NCBI GenBank assembly: GCA_039589195.1
Contig: JBDHHV010000033.1
Location: forward strand, 1 to 30,421
Direction of reading: 5' to 3'
Origin: JBDHAC01 sp039589195
GTDB taxonomy: Bacteria; Gemmatimonadota; Gemmatimonadetes; Palauibacterales; Palauibacteraceae
Length of the DNA stretch: 30,421 nt
Shown here: piece by piece, positions 7,713 to 15,297 of the stretch
Numbering within the stretch: position 1 is the first letter of the stretch
Layout: each line of letters begins with the position of its first letter
Notes under the pieces: model-generated
Told to the model about the DNA's origin: nothing
The model's database searches: none
What the model saw: only the letters and a program-made list of their open reading frames with translations
Made by a program: the position numbers and the translations under genes

Positions 7713-9430
7713 GTCCAAGCGCGAGTCAGGCGCAGGGGAGCCTCGTCCGCGCGAACGTGACGCGCGGAGCCTTCTGCGCCGTGTTGGCCGGTCTTTTCCC
7801 TCTGGTCCTGGCATGTGGCGAGGGCAGGACCCCTCCAGCCCGGACATCGATCGAGACGGGCCCGCCGACCCCGGGGGGGACCGCGGTCGTGGGTGTGGCG
7901 TCCGGCGCTACGACGCTTCTTCCGCCGCTGGCCGCGGCAGCGCTCGACTTCGAGTTGGGGGGTGCCCTCTTCCTGGGTCTGAACTACGCGACCTGGAGTG
8001 GCGGTGCGCTGCAATACGAGCCCGGTCACCCGCAGGCCCTGGCTCGGGGGTGGACGCTGCGACCCGAGCGGGCGGAGCTCACGTATCAACTGGACACACG
8101 AAAGCGGTGGTCGGACGGCCAGCCCATCCGGGGCACGGACGTGGTGTTCACGTACGAGTTGCTCGCGGACACGGCTCTCGCTCTTCCTCTCTCCTCGACG
8201 ACGGCGCACATGGACTCCGTCGTGGCCATCGATGACTCCACCGTCACGTTCTTCTTCGACCGGGAATACCCGGGCATGCTGTTCGACACCGGCGTCGGGA
8301 TCCTTCCCGCGCACGTGTACGGGACCCTGCCACGGGAGAGCATGCAGGGCATGCCGGGTCTCGAGCCCGCCGACGCCGATGGCGCGGCCGATCTGGTGGT
8401 CAGCGGCCCGTTTCGTCTCGATACCTGGCGCCCGACCGAGCTGATCGCACTCGCGCGCAACGAGCGGAGCACGGAGCCGGCGCTTCTGGACAGGCTCGTA
8501 GCGCGCGTGGTTCCCGACGAGGTTACGCGTGCCACGGAGTTGCGTGCCGGGAGCCTGGACGCCGCACAACTCAACTCGTTTCGGCAGGCGACTGCGCTCG
8601 CCCGCGAAGAGGGAATCCGGGTCCACCGCGCTCCCCAGCGCGGCTACGATTACATCGCCTGGAACCCGGCGGCACACCCGGCGTTCGCGGATCCCGTCGT
8701 CCGGCATGCCCTCTCGCTCGCGATCGACCGCGGGACGCTGATCCGTGCCCTGGACATGGTGGGGTACTCCGAGCCTGCCTGGGGTCCGTACGGGTCGCTG
8801 TTCTCGACTTTGCAGTCGGAACCGCCCGACGATCCCACCTTCGATCCGGCCAGAGCCCGGCGGCTCCTGGAGTCCGCCGGGTGGGTGGACGCCGACGGAG
8901 ATGGTGTGCGCGAGCGGGGTGCGGATCGATTGGACTTCGAGCTCGCCACGTCGGCCGGGAACGAGCGTCGCGAGTCGGCGGTCCAGGTCATCGAACGCCA
9001 GCTCGCGGATGTGGGGGTCGTGGCTCGGATCCGCACCGAAGAGTTCAACGCGCTCTTCGGGCGTGTGCTCGGCCGCGACTATTCGGCTGCGCTCCTCGGG
9101 TGGCAGGTCGGGTTGGATCCGGACATCGCGATCTTTTGGGGGGATCCGGCGAGTCCGCTCAACGTGGTCGGCTACGATGACGCCGAGACGATCGCCCTCA
9201 TCGACTCGGCCCAGGCGCAGCCCACAGCCCCGGAGGCAGCTCCGTACTGGCGTCGTGCCGCTGCCCGGGTAGCCTCGAACTACCCGTACGCGTTCCTGTG
9301 GTACTTCGATCTCCCGCTCGGTGTAGGGGCCCGGGTGCAGGATGTCGAAGTCGACGCCAACGGGTTCGGGTCCGGGATGCACCGCTGGTGGATCCCACAG
9401 GCGTCACGCCGCGACCCGGTGGTGCCCTGA
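7709..9430 (+). CDS. peptide-type ABC transporter substrate-binding lipoprotein (SBP_bac_5), orphan
   Basis: This 573-residue protein has a lipoprotein signal ending in LVLAC (C36) and a complete family 5 extracellular solute-binding domain. Telling segments are WSDGQPIRGTDVVFTYELL, the FGPFR-like motif VSGPFRLDTW, DPVVRHALSLAIDR, and FDPARARRLLESAGWVD with a calcium-loop-like DADGDG. This DppA/OppA family binds peptides or nickel-type ligands outside the inner membrane. Its start overlaps the stop of the secreted amidohydrolase by four bases. No permease or ATPase gene follows: the next gene is convergent. It must therefore share a transporter encoded elsewhere or act as a sensor or scavenging protein. 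The family assignment is secure and the ligand is unknown. Confidence 0.92.
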   Translation: MSPSASQAQGSLVRANVTRGAFCAVLAGLFPLVLACGEGRTPPARTSIETGPPTPGGTAVVGVASGATTLLPPLAAAALDFELGGALFLGLNYATWSGGALQYEPGHPQALARGWTLRPERAELTYQLDTRKRWSDGQPIRGTDVVFTYELLADTALALPLSSTTAHMDSVVAIDDSTVTFFFDREYPGMLFDTGVGILPAHVYGTLPRESMQGMPGLEPADADGAADLVVSGPFRLDTWRPTELIALARNERSTEPALLDRLVARVVPDEVTRATELRAGSLDAAQLNSFRQATALAREEGIRVHRAPQRGYDYIAWNPAAHPAFADPVVRHALSLAIDRGTLIRALDMVGYSEPAWGPYGSLFSTLQSEPPDDPTFDPARARRLLESAGWVDADGDGVRERGADRLDFELATSAGNERRESAVQVIERQLADVGVVARIRTEEFNALFGRVLGRDYSAALLGWQVGLDPDIAIFWGDPASPLNVVGYDDAETIALIDSAQAQPTAPEAAPYWRRAAARVASNYPYAFLWYFDLPLGVGARVQDVEVDANGFGSGMHRWWIPQASRRDPVVP

Positions 9431-9465
9431 ACTGGTGAGCCCCCGCACTCGCGCGGCACCACCGG
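9416..9465. terminator. 11-bp perfect inverted repeat across a stop codon, candidate two-way terminator
   Basis: CCGGTGGTGCC (9416-9426) and GGCACCACCGG (9455-9465) are exact complements separated by 28 bases. The left arm lies inside the last codons of the substrate-binding protein gene, and the right arm lies in the 48-base gap before the convergent TPR gene. The position suits a shared terminator or mRNA 3'-end stabiliser, but no T-run follows on either strand. Confidence 0.45.
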
Positions 9466-9478
9466 AGATGGCCGACCG

Positions 9479-10477
9479 TTAGCCCTCGATCGACTCCGAC
9501 TTCTGACGTACCGCCCGCGCCTCCGCCCGTGCCCCCAGGGACTCGAACAGCGTGAGCGCCGCGTCGAGGTTCTCGCGTGCCTCGCTCGCTTGACCGGCAA
9601 CCAGGCGCTGGAGGCCGATATCCCGCTCGATCTCGGCCTCGAGAAGGGTATGTCGGGCGTCGCGCGCGAGCTTCCGCGCCGCCTCGAGATCCGCCAATCC
9701 CGCCTGTCCCTCGCCACCTGCCGCCCGGACGAGACCGCGTACCCGCAGGGCTTCGGCTTCCGAGATGGGATCATGAGCCGATCGGGCGAGCTCGAGCCCT
9801 CGCTCCGCTAGTTGGCGGGAAAGGAGCACGTCGCCACGGCGAAGCTCCGCCTCCGCCCGTCCGACCGTCGACATTGCGACCTGCGGTTGGTACCCGAGCT
9901 CCTCTGCCACCACGACCGCGCGCGAGTACGCCGCCACGCTTTCCTCGAATCGACCCATGTCGTGGTACGAGAGCCCGAGGTTGTGGTACGTCTGCGCGAT
10001 GCCGCGTGGCTGGCCCAGGCGCTGATACAGCGGGATCGCGAGGTGGTAATACGCCAGCGCTTCGTGCCGCCGTCCCCTCAGATTGGCGATCGCGCCGAGG
10101 TTGTTGGCCGACCGGGCCAGCATGTCCTCGTCGTGGCTGGCTTCCGCCAGCTCCATAAGCGCGTCGAACTTCGAGCGAGCTCCTTCGGGGTCACCGAGCT
10201 CGAATGCCGCGATCCCCGCGAGGTTGAGCGCGCGCATCACCCCGTCGGGGTCAGCGGCCCCGCGAGCCGCTTCCTCGTATGCGGCCGCGTACGAGGCGAG
10301 CTCCTCCATGCGCCCCGTGTGGTACAGCGACTCCGCGAACCGATACGCGGTGGAGCCGTCCGCCAGCAAGCCCGCCTGCTCCTCGCCGCGCAACAGCTCG
10401 TACAGCGCGGCCCAGTCGCCGGCGTTGGCCAGCGACTCAGCTTTCGAGGATAGGGCGTCGTCGAAGGGCTTTCCCAT
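9479..10477 (-). CDS. TPR-repeat protein
   Basis: This 332-residue soluble protein has no signal peptide. Most of it consists of tetratricopeptide-like helical pairs from about residue 55 to 320, for example RALNLAGIAAFELGDPEGA, ARSANNLGAIANLRGRRHEA, QTYHNLGLSYHDMGRFEES and STVGRAEAELRRGDVLLS. TPR arrays act as binding scaffolds; this pattern is like those of MalT- and LGN-type helical domains. It is the last gene of the minus-strand run after the enhancer-binding regulator and the acidic lipoprotein, 85 bases behind the latter, and is probably transcribed with it from the sigma-54-like promoter. No enzymatic or DNA-binding domain is fused. The fold is certain and the role is unknown. Confidence 0.88.
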   Translation of the reverse strand: MGKPFDDALSSKAESLANAGDWAALYELLRGEEQAGLLADGSTAYRFAESLYHTGRMEELASYAAAYEEAARGAADPDGVMRALNLAGIAAFELGDPEGARSKFDALMELAEASHDEDMLARSANNLGAIANLRGRRHEALAYYHLAIPLYQRLGQPRGIAQTYHNLGLSYHDMGRFEESVAAYSRAVVVAEELGYQPQVAMSTVGRAEAELRRGDVLLSRQLAERGLELARSAHDPISEAEALRVRGLVRAAGGEGQAGLADLEAARKLARDARHTLLEAEIERDIGLQRLVAGQASEARENLDAALTLFESLGARAEARAVRQKSESIEG

Positions 10478-10562
10478 TGGGGCGCTTCGTCCTCAAGCGG
10501 GATCCGGGAGCGTCTTCAGCCAGCTCGTTCGGGCAGCTGTCCCGGCCATCCCGGGTGCGCGC

Positions 10563-11243
10563 TCATATGGCCAACGCGTATCGAGAGAACGACGTCAGGC
10601 GCGCACGCACGCGATCCTGATCGGCGTCCTTGATCTCCCCGACCCGGAACCAGGGGTCCCCGGGGTTTTCCTGCCGCCAGAGATCGATGTCTTCCTCGAG
10701 CTCCGGGTCGGATTCACCGTCCTCGTCGAAGTCGTCGTCGGCGTTCCCGTACCGCAGCTCGAGCTCCGCCGGCTCGAGCAGATCGAACTGCAGACCCGTG
10801 GGCTCGAGCTGGACCAGCAACGTGTCCGTCTCCACGTGGAGCCGAATCGTGATCGTGTCGCCGTCCTGGAATAGCTGCCCCGCCTTCGGGTGGCCGGTGG
10901 GCGGGTAGCGAAGGAGCGACTCCTCGTCCAGCTCGAACTCCAGGAATCGCTCACCGACCGGGTCGGTGCTCCCCGGCTCTGGGGCGTAGAAGAGACGGAC
11001 CTCCATCTCCTGACCGCGCATCGCCACGAAACTGGTATCGGTCGTCAAAAGAGGCGGCGCCAGACTCGACGGCCTCAGGAAGCTGAGTGAAGCATCCGGT
11101 AATCCGTCGGGAGGCGGGGCTGGCTCGGTCAAGGTGGTCGACTCACCACAGCCCGCCACGAGCAACAAGCACGCGAAGAGGCGCGCGCCGTTGCGTCCGA
11201 GGGGTAGCCGTCTCGACGAGATCGTACGTACGCGCTCGCTCAT
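10563..11243 (-). CDS. acidic lipoprotein of unknown function
   Basis: I place the start at the second of two adjacent ATGs (11243; the other is at 11246), just behind a GAGAGAGA ribosome-binding site, giving 226 residues. An N-terminal signal ends in a clear lipobox, LVAGC, with C32 as the lipidated residue. The mature part has a Pro-rich linker and a beta-rich body of about 100 residues (EMEVRLFYAPEPG, TITIRLHVETDTLLVQLEP). A very acidic stretch follows (NADDDFDEDGESDPELEED) that resembles a calcium-binding spacer. I do not recognise a named family. It lies downstream of a sigma-54 activator gene and a matching promoter sequence, so it is the most direct candidate target of that activator. 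Confidence 0.8.
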   Translation of the reverse strand: MSERVRTISSRRLPLGRNGARLFACLLLVAGCGESTTLTEPAPPPDGLPDASLSFLRPSSLAPPLLTTDTSFVAMRGQEMEVRLFYAPEPGSTDPVGERFLEFELDEESLLRYPPTGHPKAGQLFQDGDTITIRLHVETDTLLVQLEPTGLQFDLLEPAELELRYGNADDDFDEDGESDPELEEDIDLWRQENPGDPWFRVGEIKDADQDRVRARLTSFSRYALAI

Positions 11244-11307
11244 CATTCTCTCTCGGTCACTCTCTCTCTCGTGCTCCCATGGGGAACCGCGGTCGGACCA
11301 AAGAGCC

Positions 11308-11325
11308 TGCAACCCGCGTTCCCGG
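11308..11325 (-). promoter_or_regulatory. candidate sigma-54 (-24/-12) promoter for the lipoprotein-TPR genes
   Basis: Read on the minus strand, the site is CCGGGAACGCGGGTTGCA. The essential GG (11322-11321) and GC (11310-11309) are exactly ten bases apart, and the -12 half, TTGCA, is perfect. Compared with the TGGCACG-N4-TTGCA consensus, two positions differ. Transcription would begin near 11297, about 50 bases before the lipoprotein start. The gene immediately upstream encodes a sigma-54 activator, which strengthens the call. It has not been tested against how often such a match occurs by chance. Confidence 0.6.
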
Positions 11326-11333
11326 CGTAAGGC

Positions 11334-11343
11334 GTGATATCAC
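11334..11343. promoter_or_regulatory. 10-bp perfect palindrome upstream of the sigma-54-like promoter
   Basis: GTGATATCAC is centred about 41 bases upstream of the predicted transcription start, in an AT-rich patch that also contains a second GATATC at 11353-11358. It may bind a regulator or a bending protein, as is common between activator sites and sigma-54 promoters. Confidence 0.3.
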
Positions 11344-11370
11344 CATCACTTAGATATCGAACTCATGTAT

Positions 11371-11397
11371 GCGAACGAGACAACTGTCTCGCTTCGC
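11371..11397. promoter_or_regulatory. inverted repeat, candidate activator-binding site (or terminator of the regulator gene)
   Basis: GCGAACGAGAC and GTCTCG-C-TTCGC pair over 11 base pairs around AACT, with one unpaired C. The centre is about 87 bases upstream of the predicted sigma-54 transcription start, within the range where enhancer-binding proteins sit. It is also 23 bases beyond the stop codon of the regulator gene, so it could be that gene's terminator. No T-run follows it, which favours the binding-site reading slightly. Confidence 0.45.
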
Positions 11398-11419
11398 GAC
11401 ACCCTGTGGAAGGGATCCC

Positions 11420-12793
11420 TCAAACGTCGACCTCACCGGATTCGTCGCGTCTCAGAATCCGGTACAACCGCGAGCGAGTGATTCCCAACGTGCGTGCCGC
11501 CTCACTCTTGTTCCCGGCGAATCGCTGAACCATCGCGCGGGCGGCGGCCCGCTCGAGCTCATCCAGGGTAGCCGGGAAGGGGAGCGGACTCCCACTGTCC
11601 GCCCCGCTTGAGAGATCCGGCCTGTGAGAAAGGGAGGAAGTCTCGGCGAGAGCCAGGTGCTCCGGCCGGATCGCTCCGCCCTCGGAGAGCAGCAGCGCGC
11701 GCTCGATGCCGTTGCGCAGCTCGCGCACGTTCCCGGGCCACGGGTGCCGCTCGATGGTCGCGAGGGCGTCGCGGGTCAACTCCGGCTCTTCGAGCCCATA
11801 GCTGGCCGCCAGAGAAGAAAGGAAGTGCCTGGACAGCAACAGAAGATCGCTCCCTCGATCTCGCAGAGGTGGGAGCTCGATCGGGATGACGGCCAGGCGG
11901 TAGTACAGATCCTCGCGGAACTCGCCGGCGGCGATGAGCCGTCGCAGGTCGGTGTTGGCTGCGGCGAGAATCCGGACATCCACCTGGGTCGTCCTGAGCC
12001 CCCCCAGGCGACGCACCTCCCGCGTCTCCAGGAAACGGAGGAGCTTGCCCTGCAATTCCAGCGGCATCGCGGAAGTCTCGTCGAGGAAGACGGTGCCCCG
12101 GTCCGCGACCTCGAGGAGCCCAGGCTTGGCCGTTCGAGCATCGGTGAACGCCCCCTTCTCGTGGCCGAAGAGCTCGGACTCAAGAAGCGTTCCCGGGATC
12201 GCGGAGCAGTTGACGGCCACGAACGGCTCCTCGGCCCGCGGCCCGTTGGCGTGGATGGCCTGCGCGAAGAGCTCCTTGCCTGTCCCCGTCTCGCCCAGGA
12301 GCAGGACCGTGGCTCGACCACCGGGAATGACCTTCGAAGCGAGCTTCATGGCCCCGCGGATCGACGCATGCTCCCCGACGATCGCGCTGAAATCGAACGC
12401 CGTGGCGGGCGTGCGCGAAGGCTCCCCCTCATCAGGTGGTGGCTCGAGGGGAGCGATCCTTTCCTGGAGCTCCTGCTCGAGGCGCGGCAGATCGTCCGGC
12501 AGCGCGTAGTATGCCGAAGCACCGCGACGCATCAGCTGGACGGCGAGCCGGTGGTCCTTCTCCGCGCCGACCACGATCGGCCCGTCGATTCCCGCTCGGT
12601 GAGCTCGATGAAGCTGCTCGATCGCCATGCTCTCGACGCCCGCGCAGGAGAGGAGGACGCAGCCGCCGCGGATGTGAGTGGCCTCGGAGGCCTGTTTGAC
12701 CGTTTCCAGCCTCGCGGCCAACCGTTGAGCGAGCTGTGGCCAGAGTTCCGAGAACGACTCGGAGCACTCGACGATGGTTAGCTGCCGGCTCAC
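11420..12793 (-). CDS. sigma-54-dependent enhancer-binding regulator, Fis-type DNA binding
   Basis: From a GTG at 12793 the protein has 457 residues. A GTG at 12916 would add 41 low-complexity residues and I prefer the shorter form. The N-terminal 110 residues resemble a receiver fold but have no acceptor aspartate (the expected strand reads GGCVLLSCAG), so activation is not by classic phosphorylation. The AAA+ domain follows: Walker A GETGTGKE, a sigma-54-contacting loop reading GAFTDA instead of GAFTGA, Walker B GTVFLDE, and WPGNVREL near its end. A Fis-type helix-turn-helix closes the protein (NKSEAARTLGITRSRLYRIL). It activates sigma-54 promoters by ATP hydrolysis. A matching promoter lies between it and the next gene on the same strand. 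Confidence 0.92.
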   Translation of the reverse strand: MSRQLTIVECSESFSELWPQLAQRLAARLETVKQASEATHIRGGCVLLSCAGVESMAIEQLHRAHRAGIDGPIVVGAEKDHRLAVQLMRRGASAYYALPDDLPRLEQELQERIAPLEPPPDEGEPSRTPATAFDFSAIVGEHASIRGAMKLASKVIPGGRATVLLLGETGTGKELFAQAIHANGPRAEEPFVAVNCSAIPGTLLESELFGHEKGAFTDARTAKPGLLEVADRGTVFLDETSAMPLELQGKLLRFLETREVRRLGGLRTTQVDVRILAAANTDLRRLIAAGEFREDLYYRLAVIPIELPPLRDRGSDLLLLSRHFLSSLAASYGLEEPELTRDALATIERHPWPGNVRELRNGIERALLLSEGGAIRPEHLALAETSSLSHRPDLSSGADSGSPLPFPATLDELERAAARAMVQRFAGNKSEAARTLGITRSRLYRILRRDESGEVDV

Positions 12794-12820
12794 GAGGTCT
12801 GTCGGCTCCCGTGTTGGTGT

Positions 12821-12858
12821 CTCGAGAGCTCCCGCGGAGCCTCGAGATCCTGATCTCG
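12821..12858. promoter_or_regulatory. two abutting inverted repeats in the leader of the sigma-54 regulator
   Basis: CTCGAG-A-GCTCC pairs with GGAGC-CTCGAG around CGC (12821-12846; 11 base pairs, one unpaired A). A second repeat, CGAGATC-CT-GATCTCG (12843-12858), shares its edge, so the two structures are mutually exclusive. They lie 28-65 bases upstream of the preferred GTG start. They could be operators or alternative leader hairpins. If translation starts at 12916 they would be inside the coding region. The rest of 12794-13066 holds only the hairpin at 13016. Confidence 0.4.
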
Positions 12859-13015
12859 GCTGCCCCGTGGCCCGGCAACGAGCCTGCCGCGGGGTGGTTG
12901 TAGCGGAATGATACACTGCGAGAGCGGGGTACGCTCCCGTGTGGAGCTGGGAGAGCGGCCGAATCCTCCCGGGCGCGGGTCTCGTTCTGAGAGGAGGCTG
13001 GGTAGATTACGAATG

Positions 13016-13040
13016 GGCGCACCTGCCGCACAGGTGCGCC
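13016..13040 (+). other. perfect 10-bp hairpin in the leader of the SHOCT gene
   Basis: GGCGCACCTG and CAGGTGCGCC pair exactly around a five-base loop (CCGCA). The hairpin ends 26 bases before the ATG at 13067 and leaves the ribosome-binding site GAGGAGGA free. It lacks a T-run, so it is more likely an operator or a leader-RNA element than a terminator. Confidence 0.5.
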
Positions 13041-13066
13041 GCCGACACCGAGATCGAGGAGGACCG

Positions 13067-13399
13067 ATGCCCGACTGGCTGATTTGGCTGGCTGCGTTCT
13101 GGTTGGTGTTCGGGTGCGGTGCGGGGTGTCGGCGCGCGTGGTCTCACCGCCGTCTCAGTGCCGGTGCCGGGTCCACTGGAACGGACGCGCTCCGTTCCGA
13201 ACGGGAGCATCCCACGGCGACCGGGTCGATCGCGCCGGGGACTCCACCCTCCGCGGTACTCGAGAGGGGCTCCGCGGCCCCGGAGGCCGAGCCCGAGACG
13301 CCGCTGGCGTCGTTGCAGCGGCGCTTCGTGGATGGGGCTCTCACCCTGGAGCAGTACGAGGCCGCGGTCGACCGGTTGGACCGGAAGGAGCTGGGGTAG
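13067..13399 (+). CDS. small membrane protein with C-terminal SHOCT domain
   Basis: This 110-residue protein has one N-terminal membrane helix (PDWLIWLAAFWLVFGCGAG), a Pro/Gly/Ala-rich linker and a C-terminal SHOCT motif (LASLQRRFVDGALTLEQYEA). SHOCT is a short helical motif found at the ends of many bacterial membrane proteins and thought to mediate oligomerisation or contacts. The start at 13067 is chosen because GAGGAGGA stands just ahead of it; an open frame continues upstream but crosses a strong hairpin. It is followed after 37 bases by a second membrane protein on the same strand, and the two may act together. Function is unknown. Confidence 0.82.
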   Translation: MPDWLIWLAAFWLVFGCGAGCRRAWSHRRLSAGAGSTGTDALRSEREHPTATGSIAPGTPPSAVLERGSAAPEAEPETPLASLQRRFVDGALTLEQYEAAVDRLDRKELG

Positions 13400-13436
13400 G
13401 CTGTGATCGAACGAAGCCGCGTCCGGTAGCGAAGGC

Positions 13437-14273
13437 TTGAGACTCCGCCGACTCTACGCGCTGGTCGGTGCGGCCTGGGGGCTGCTGTTGGGGGCCGGAG
13501 CGGCTTTCGGGACGATCGCGTTCGCTCTGGGGGCTTCGTGGCTCTTTCTGTTCGGCGATGACCCCTGGCCCGAAGCCGTGGGTCCCATCGTCTTCGGGGT
13601 TGGAGCGCTCGTCGGGCTCTTCATCCTCGCACTCGGCGCATGGGCGGGACACCGGCTCGGCTCGCGGTGCGAGGGTGCCCCGCGTGAAGCTCGGGATGGC
13701 GCGCGGCGCCGCGCCCGCACGCTGCTGTGGGCGTGGGGCTCCACTGTCGCCGCCCTCGTCGCTCTCTCCACGATCTCCGCCCTCCGGTATGACTCCGAGC
13801 GGGAGACGGCCGCCGAGCGAGAGCGTCAATTCACGACCCTCGTCGAGGCGCGCCACCAGATCGACTCGGTGGAGGCTAGCGCCGCCACGCCCGCGATCCG
13901 AGTGGCCACGATTCACCTTGGTGGCGTTCGAGAGGGCGACTATCGACTGGACTGGATGCTGGACGAGAGCACCTACCGAACGGTGCTCGACGAGGGAGTC
14001 CGCCGGCTGTCGCTACCCGGCGGCGCGGAGAGCGTCGAGCTTCGCTTCGACCTGGCCACGTTACGAGAGCGCTATAGAGACCGTGTGCTTTCGGGGGCGG
14101 GTGGGGTCATCGTCGAGGAGGACTTCCAGCTCCAGCTGACCCTGACGCCGGAACTTACCGAAGCCGAGCGACGCTCCATCCCGGCGCGCGAGGTGCACAA
14201 TCTGGATCTCGGCGAGTCGGAGCTGGTCGCGAGGGCAGTAGAAGCCATCCCGGTTCGATTCGAGATCCGCTGA
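13437..14273 (+). CDS. membrane protein of unknown function
   Basis: This 278-residue protein starts at a TTG (13437). There is no clear ribosome-binding site, so the start is uncertain by a few codons. Three hydrophobic segments are visible: about residues 8-36, 45-68 and 97-112. The first two are separated by GDDPWPE and the third follows an Arg-rich loop. After a short coiled stretch (RETAAERERQFTTLVEARHQ), the last 130 residues are a soluble beta-rich domain (RVATIHLGGVREGDYRLDW, VELRFDLATL). I do not recognise the family. It follows the SHOCT-domain protein and converges on the DUF3810-like gene. Confidence 0.75.
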   Translation: MRLRRLYALVGAAWGLLLGAGAAFGTIAFALGASWLFLFGDDPWPEAVGPIVFGVGALVGLFILALGAWAGHRLGSRCEGAPREARDGARRRARTLLWAWGSTVAALVALSTISALRYDSERETAAERERQFTTLVEARHQIDSVEASAATPAIRVATIHLGGVREGDYRLDWMLDESTYRTVLDEGVRRLSLPGGAESVELRFDLATLRERYRDRVLSGAGGVIVEEDFQLQLTLTPELTEAERRSIPAREVHNLDLGESELVARAVEAIPVRFEIR

Positions 14274-14303
14274 CGCGACGGGGCCCGGGCGCTACGCGTC
14301 GCG
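14274..14303. terminator. short inverted repeat between convergent genes
   Basis: CGCGACG and CGTCGCG pair over seven bases around a 16-base GC-rich loop. The repeat spans the 18-base gap and the last codons of the minus-strand gene. It is a possible shared terminator, without a T-run. Confidence 0.3.
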
Positions 14304-15197
14304 CTCGATCGCGAGCAGAAAGTTGGTGAACCCCTCGTCGTAATCGCTGAGCCCGTTTTGTCCCGTGAGTTGCATGCGGGCGTCGTAAACCCGCTTCATC
14401 ACCGGAGACACGAGCTGGGCGTACGGCTGCTCGGCCGGGTGTCTCAGGCCGAGCGCCTCCTTGAGCTCGGCGCGGAGCTCGCTGGCTTCGACGAGCTCGT
14501 TGTAGCCCTCCGGCTTGCGGTCGGCGAGCACCCAGAGGTGGCGGTCCAGACGCTCGCACAGGGCGGACTGCTCGAGCACCGGGTCGCCGGAATGGGCGTT
14601 CGCAAGGTAGGCGAGGATCTGGGCCTCGACTTCCTTGAGGTATCCCTTGCGGTGGCAGAACTCGTGCGCGATGACGTGCGGCTCGAAGATCCCGATCCGC
14701 TTGAAGATCGCGACGTCTCCGGTGAGTGGATCGGCTGCCCCCAGGGCGAAGGGGAACAGGACGTGGGCGATCATGAACTCGCGGACGCGGGAGCTCGTCT
14801 CGATCCGTTGCCCCGTGATCGCGGCGATGAAGTCGGTCAGATGCCTGTCGACTTCCGAGGCGAGCTCTCGGCGCGGAATGCGCATCGGTTGGTACAGCTC
14901 GTTGAGCCGCTCGACGAGTCTCGCGACATCCGCTCTACGCTCGTCGGACGATGACGCGGGAGGATCGAGCGGGTCGACGCCGAACTCCGCCTTGAAATCG
15001 ATGTGCCGGGCTTCGGCGCGCAACGCCCAGTCGAGCGCGGCGCTCCCCGCGTACACGCCCACGGCCGTGGCCTGGAGAACGCGCCCGGGCAAGGTGGCCC
15101 CGAACAAAGCGCGCGCGATGAGCGGCGCCGTGAGAAGGAAGTCGGCCGGCGCGATCGGCAGGTAGGTGGCCGCGTTTGGGATACGAATGCGATCCAT
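14292..15197 (-). CDS. DUF3810-like putative membrane-bound zinc metallopeptidase
   Basis: This 301-residue protein has an N-terminal hydrophobic region (about residues 18-55). Its soluble part contains a zinc-peptidase signature, HEFCH (178-182), followed by KEVEAQILAYLA (about 188-199), whose glutamate can supply the third ligand. This combination of HExxH and ExEAxxLAYLA is typical of DUF3810, a family of uncharacterised membrane-associated metallopeptidases. The N-terminal half differs from the usual multi-helix DUF3810 arrangement, so it may be a divergent relative. GGGAG stands seven bases before the ATG. Substrate and role are unknown. The SDR gene that follows on the same strand's upstream side is about 100 bases away. 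Confidence 0.72.
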   Translation of the reverse strand: MDRIRIPNAATYLPIAPADFLLTAPLIARALFGATLPGRVLQATAVGVYAGSAALDWALRAEARHIDFKAEFGVDPLDPPASSSDERRADVARLVERLNELYQPMRIPRRELASEVDRHLTDFIAAITGQRIETSSRVREFMIAHVLFPFALGAADPLTGDVAIFKRIGIFEPHVIAHEFCHRKGYLKEVEAQILAYLANAHSGDPVLEQSALCERLDRHLWVLADRKPEGYNELVEASELRAELKEALGLRHPAEQPYAQLVSPVMKRVYDARMQLTGQNGLSDYDEGFTNFLLAIERDA

Positions 15198-15297
15198 GCG
15201 TGGGCTCCCGCTCTCCTCTAGACCACTACGTCGATGTCCCGGTCGATGCCCGGGGCGCGCGGCACGTCGGCCGCCAACCCCGCATCGCCCGTACCCG

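Noticed and set aside
7373..9382. Very long open frame antisense to the substrate-binding protein gene (minus strand)
   Set aside because: It is a composition shadow: no recognisable domain, Arg/Gly/Pro-rich, and the plus strand carries a complete, well-conserved family protein.
11420..12793. GAFTDA as proof that the regulator cannot use sigma-54
   Set aside because: This variant occurs in many intact-looking sigma-54 activators, and a matching promoter lies next to the gene.
12898..13008. Sigma-70 promoter for the SHOCT gene (TTGTAG or TTCTGA with TACACT or TAGATT)
   Set aside because: None of the hexamer pairs has a spacing between 15 and 19 bases with good matches.
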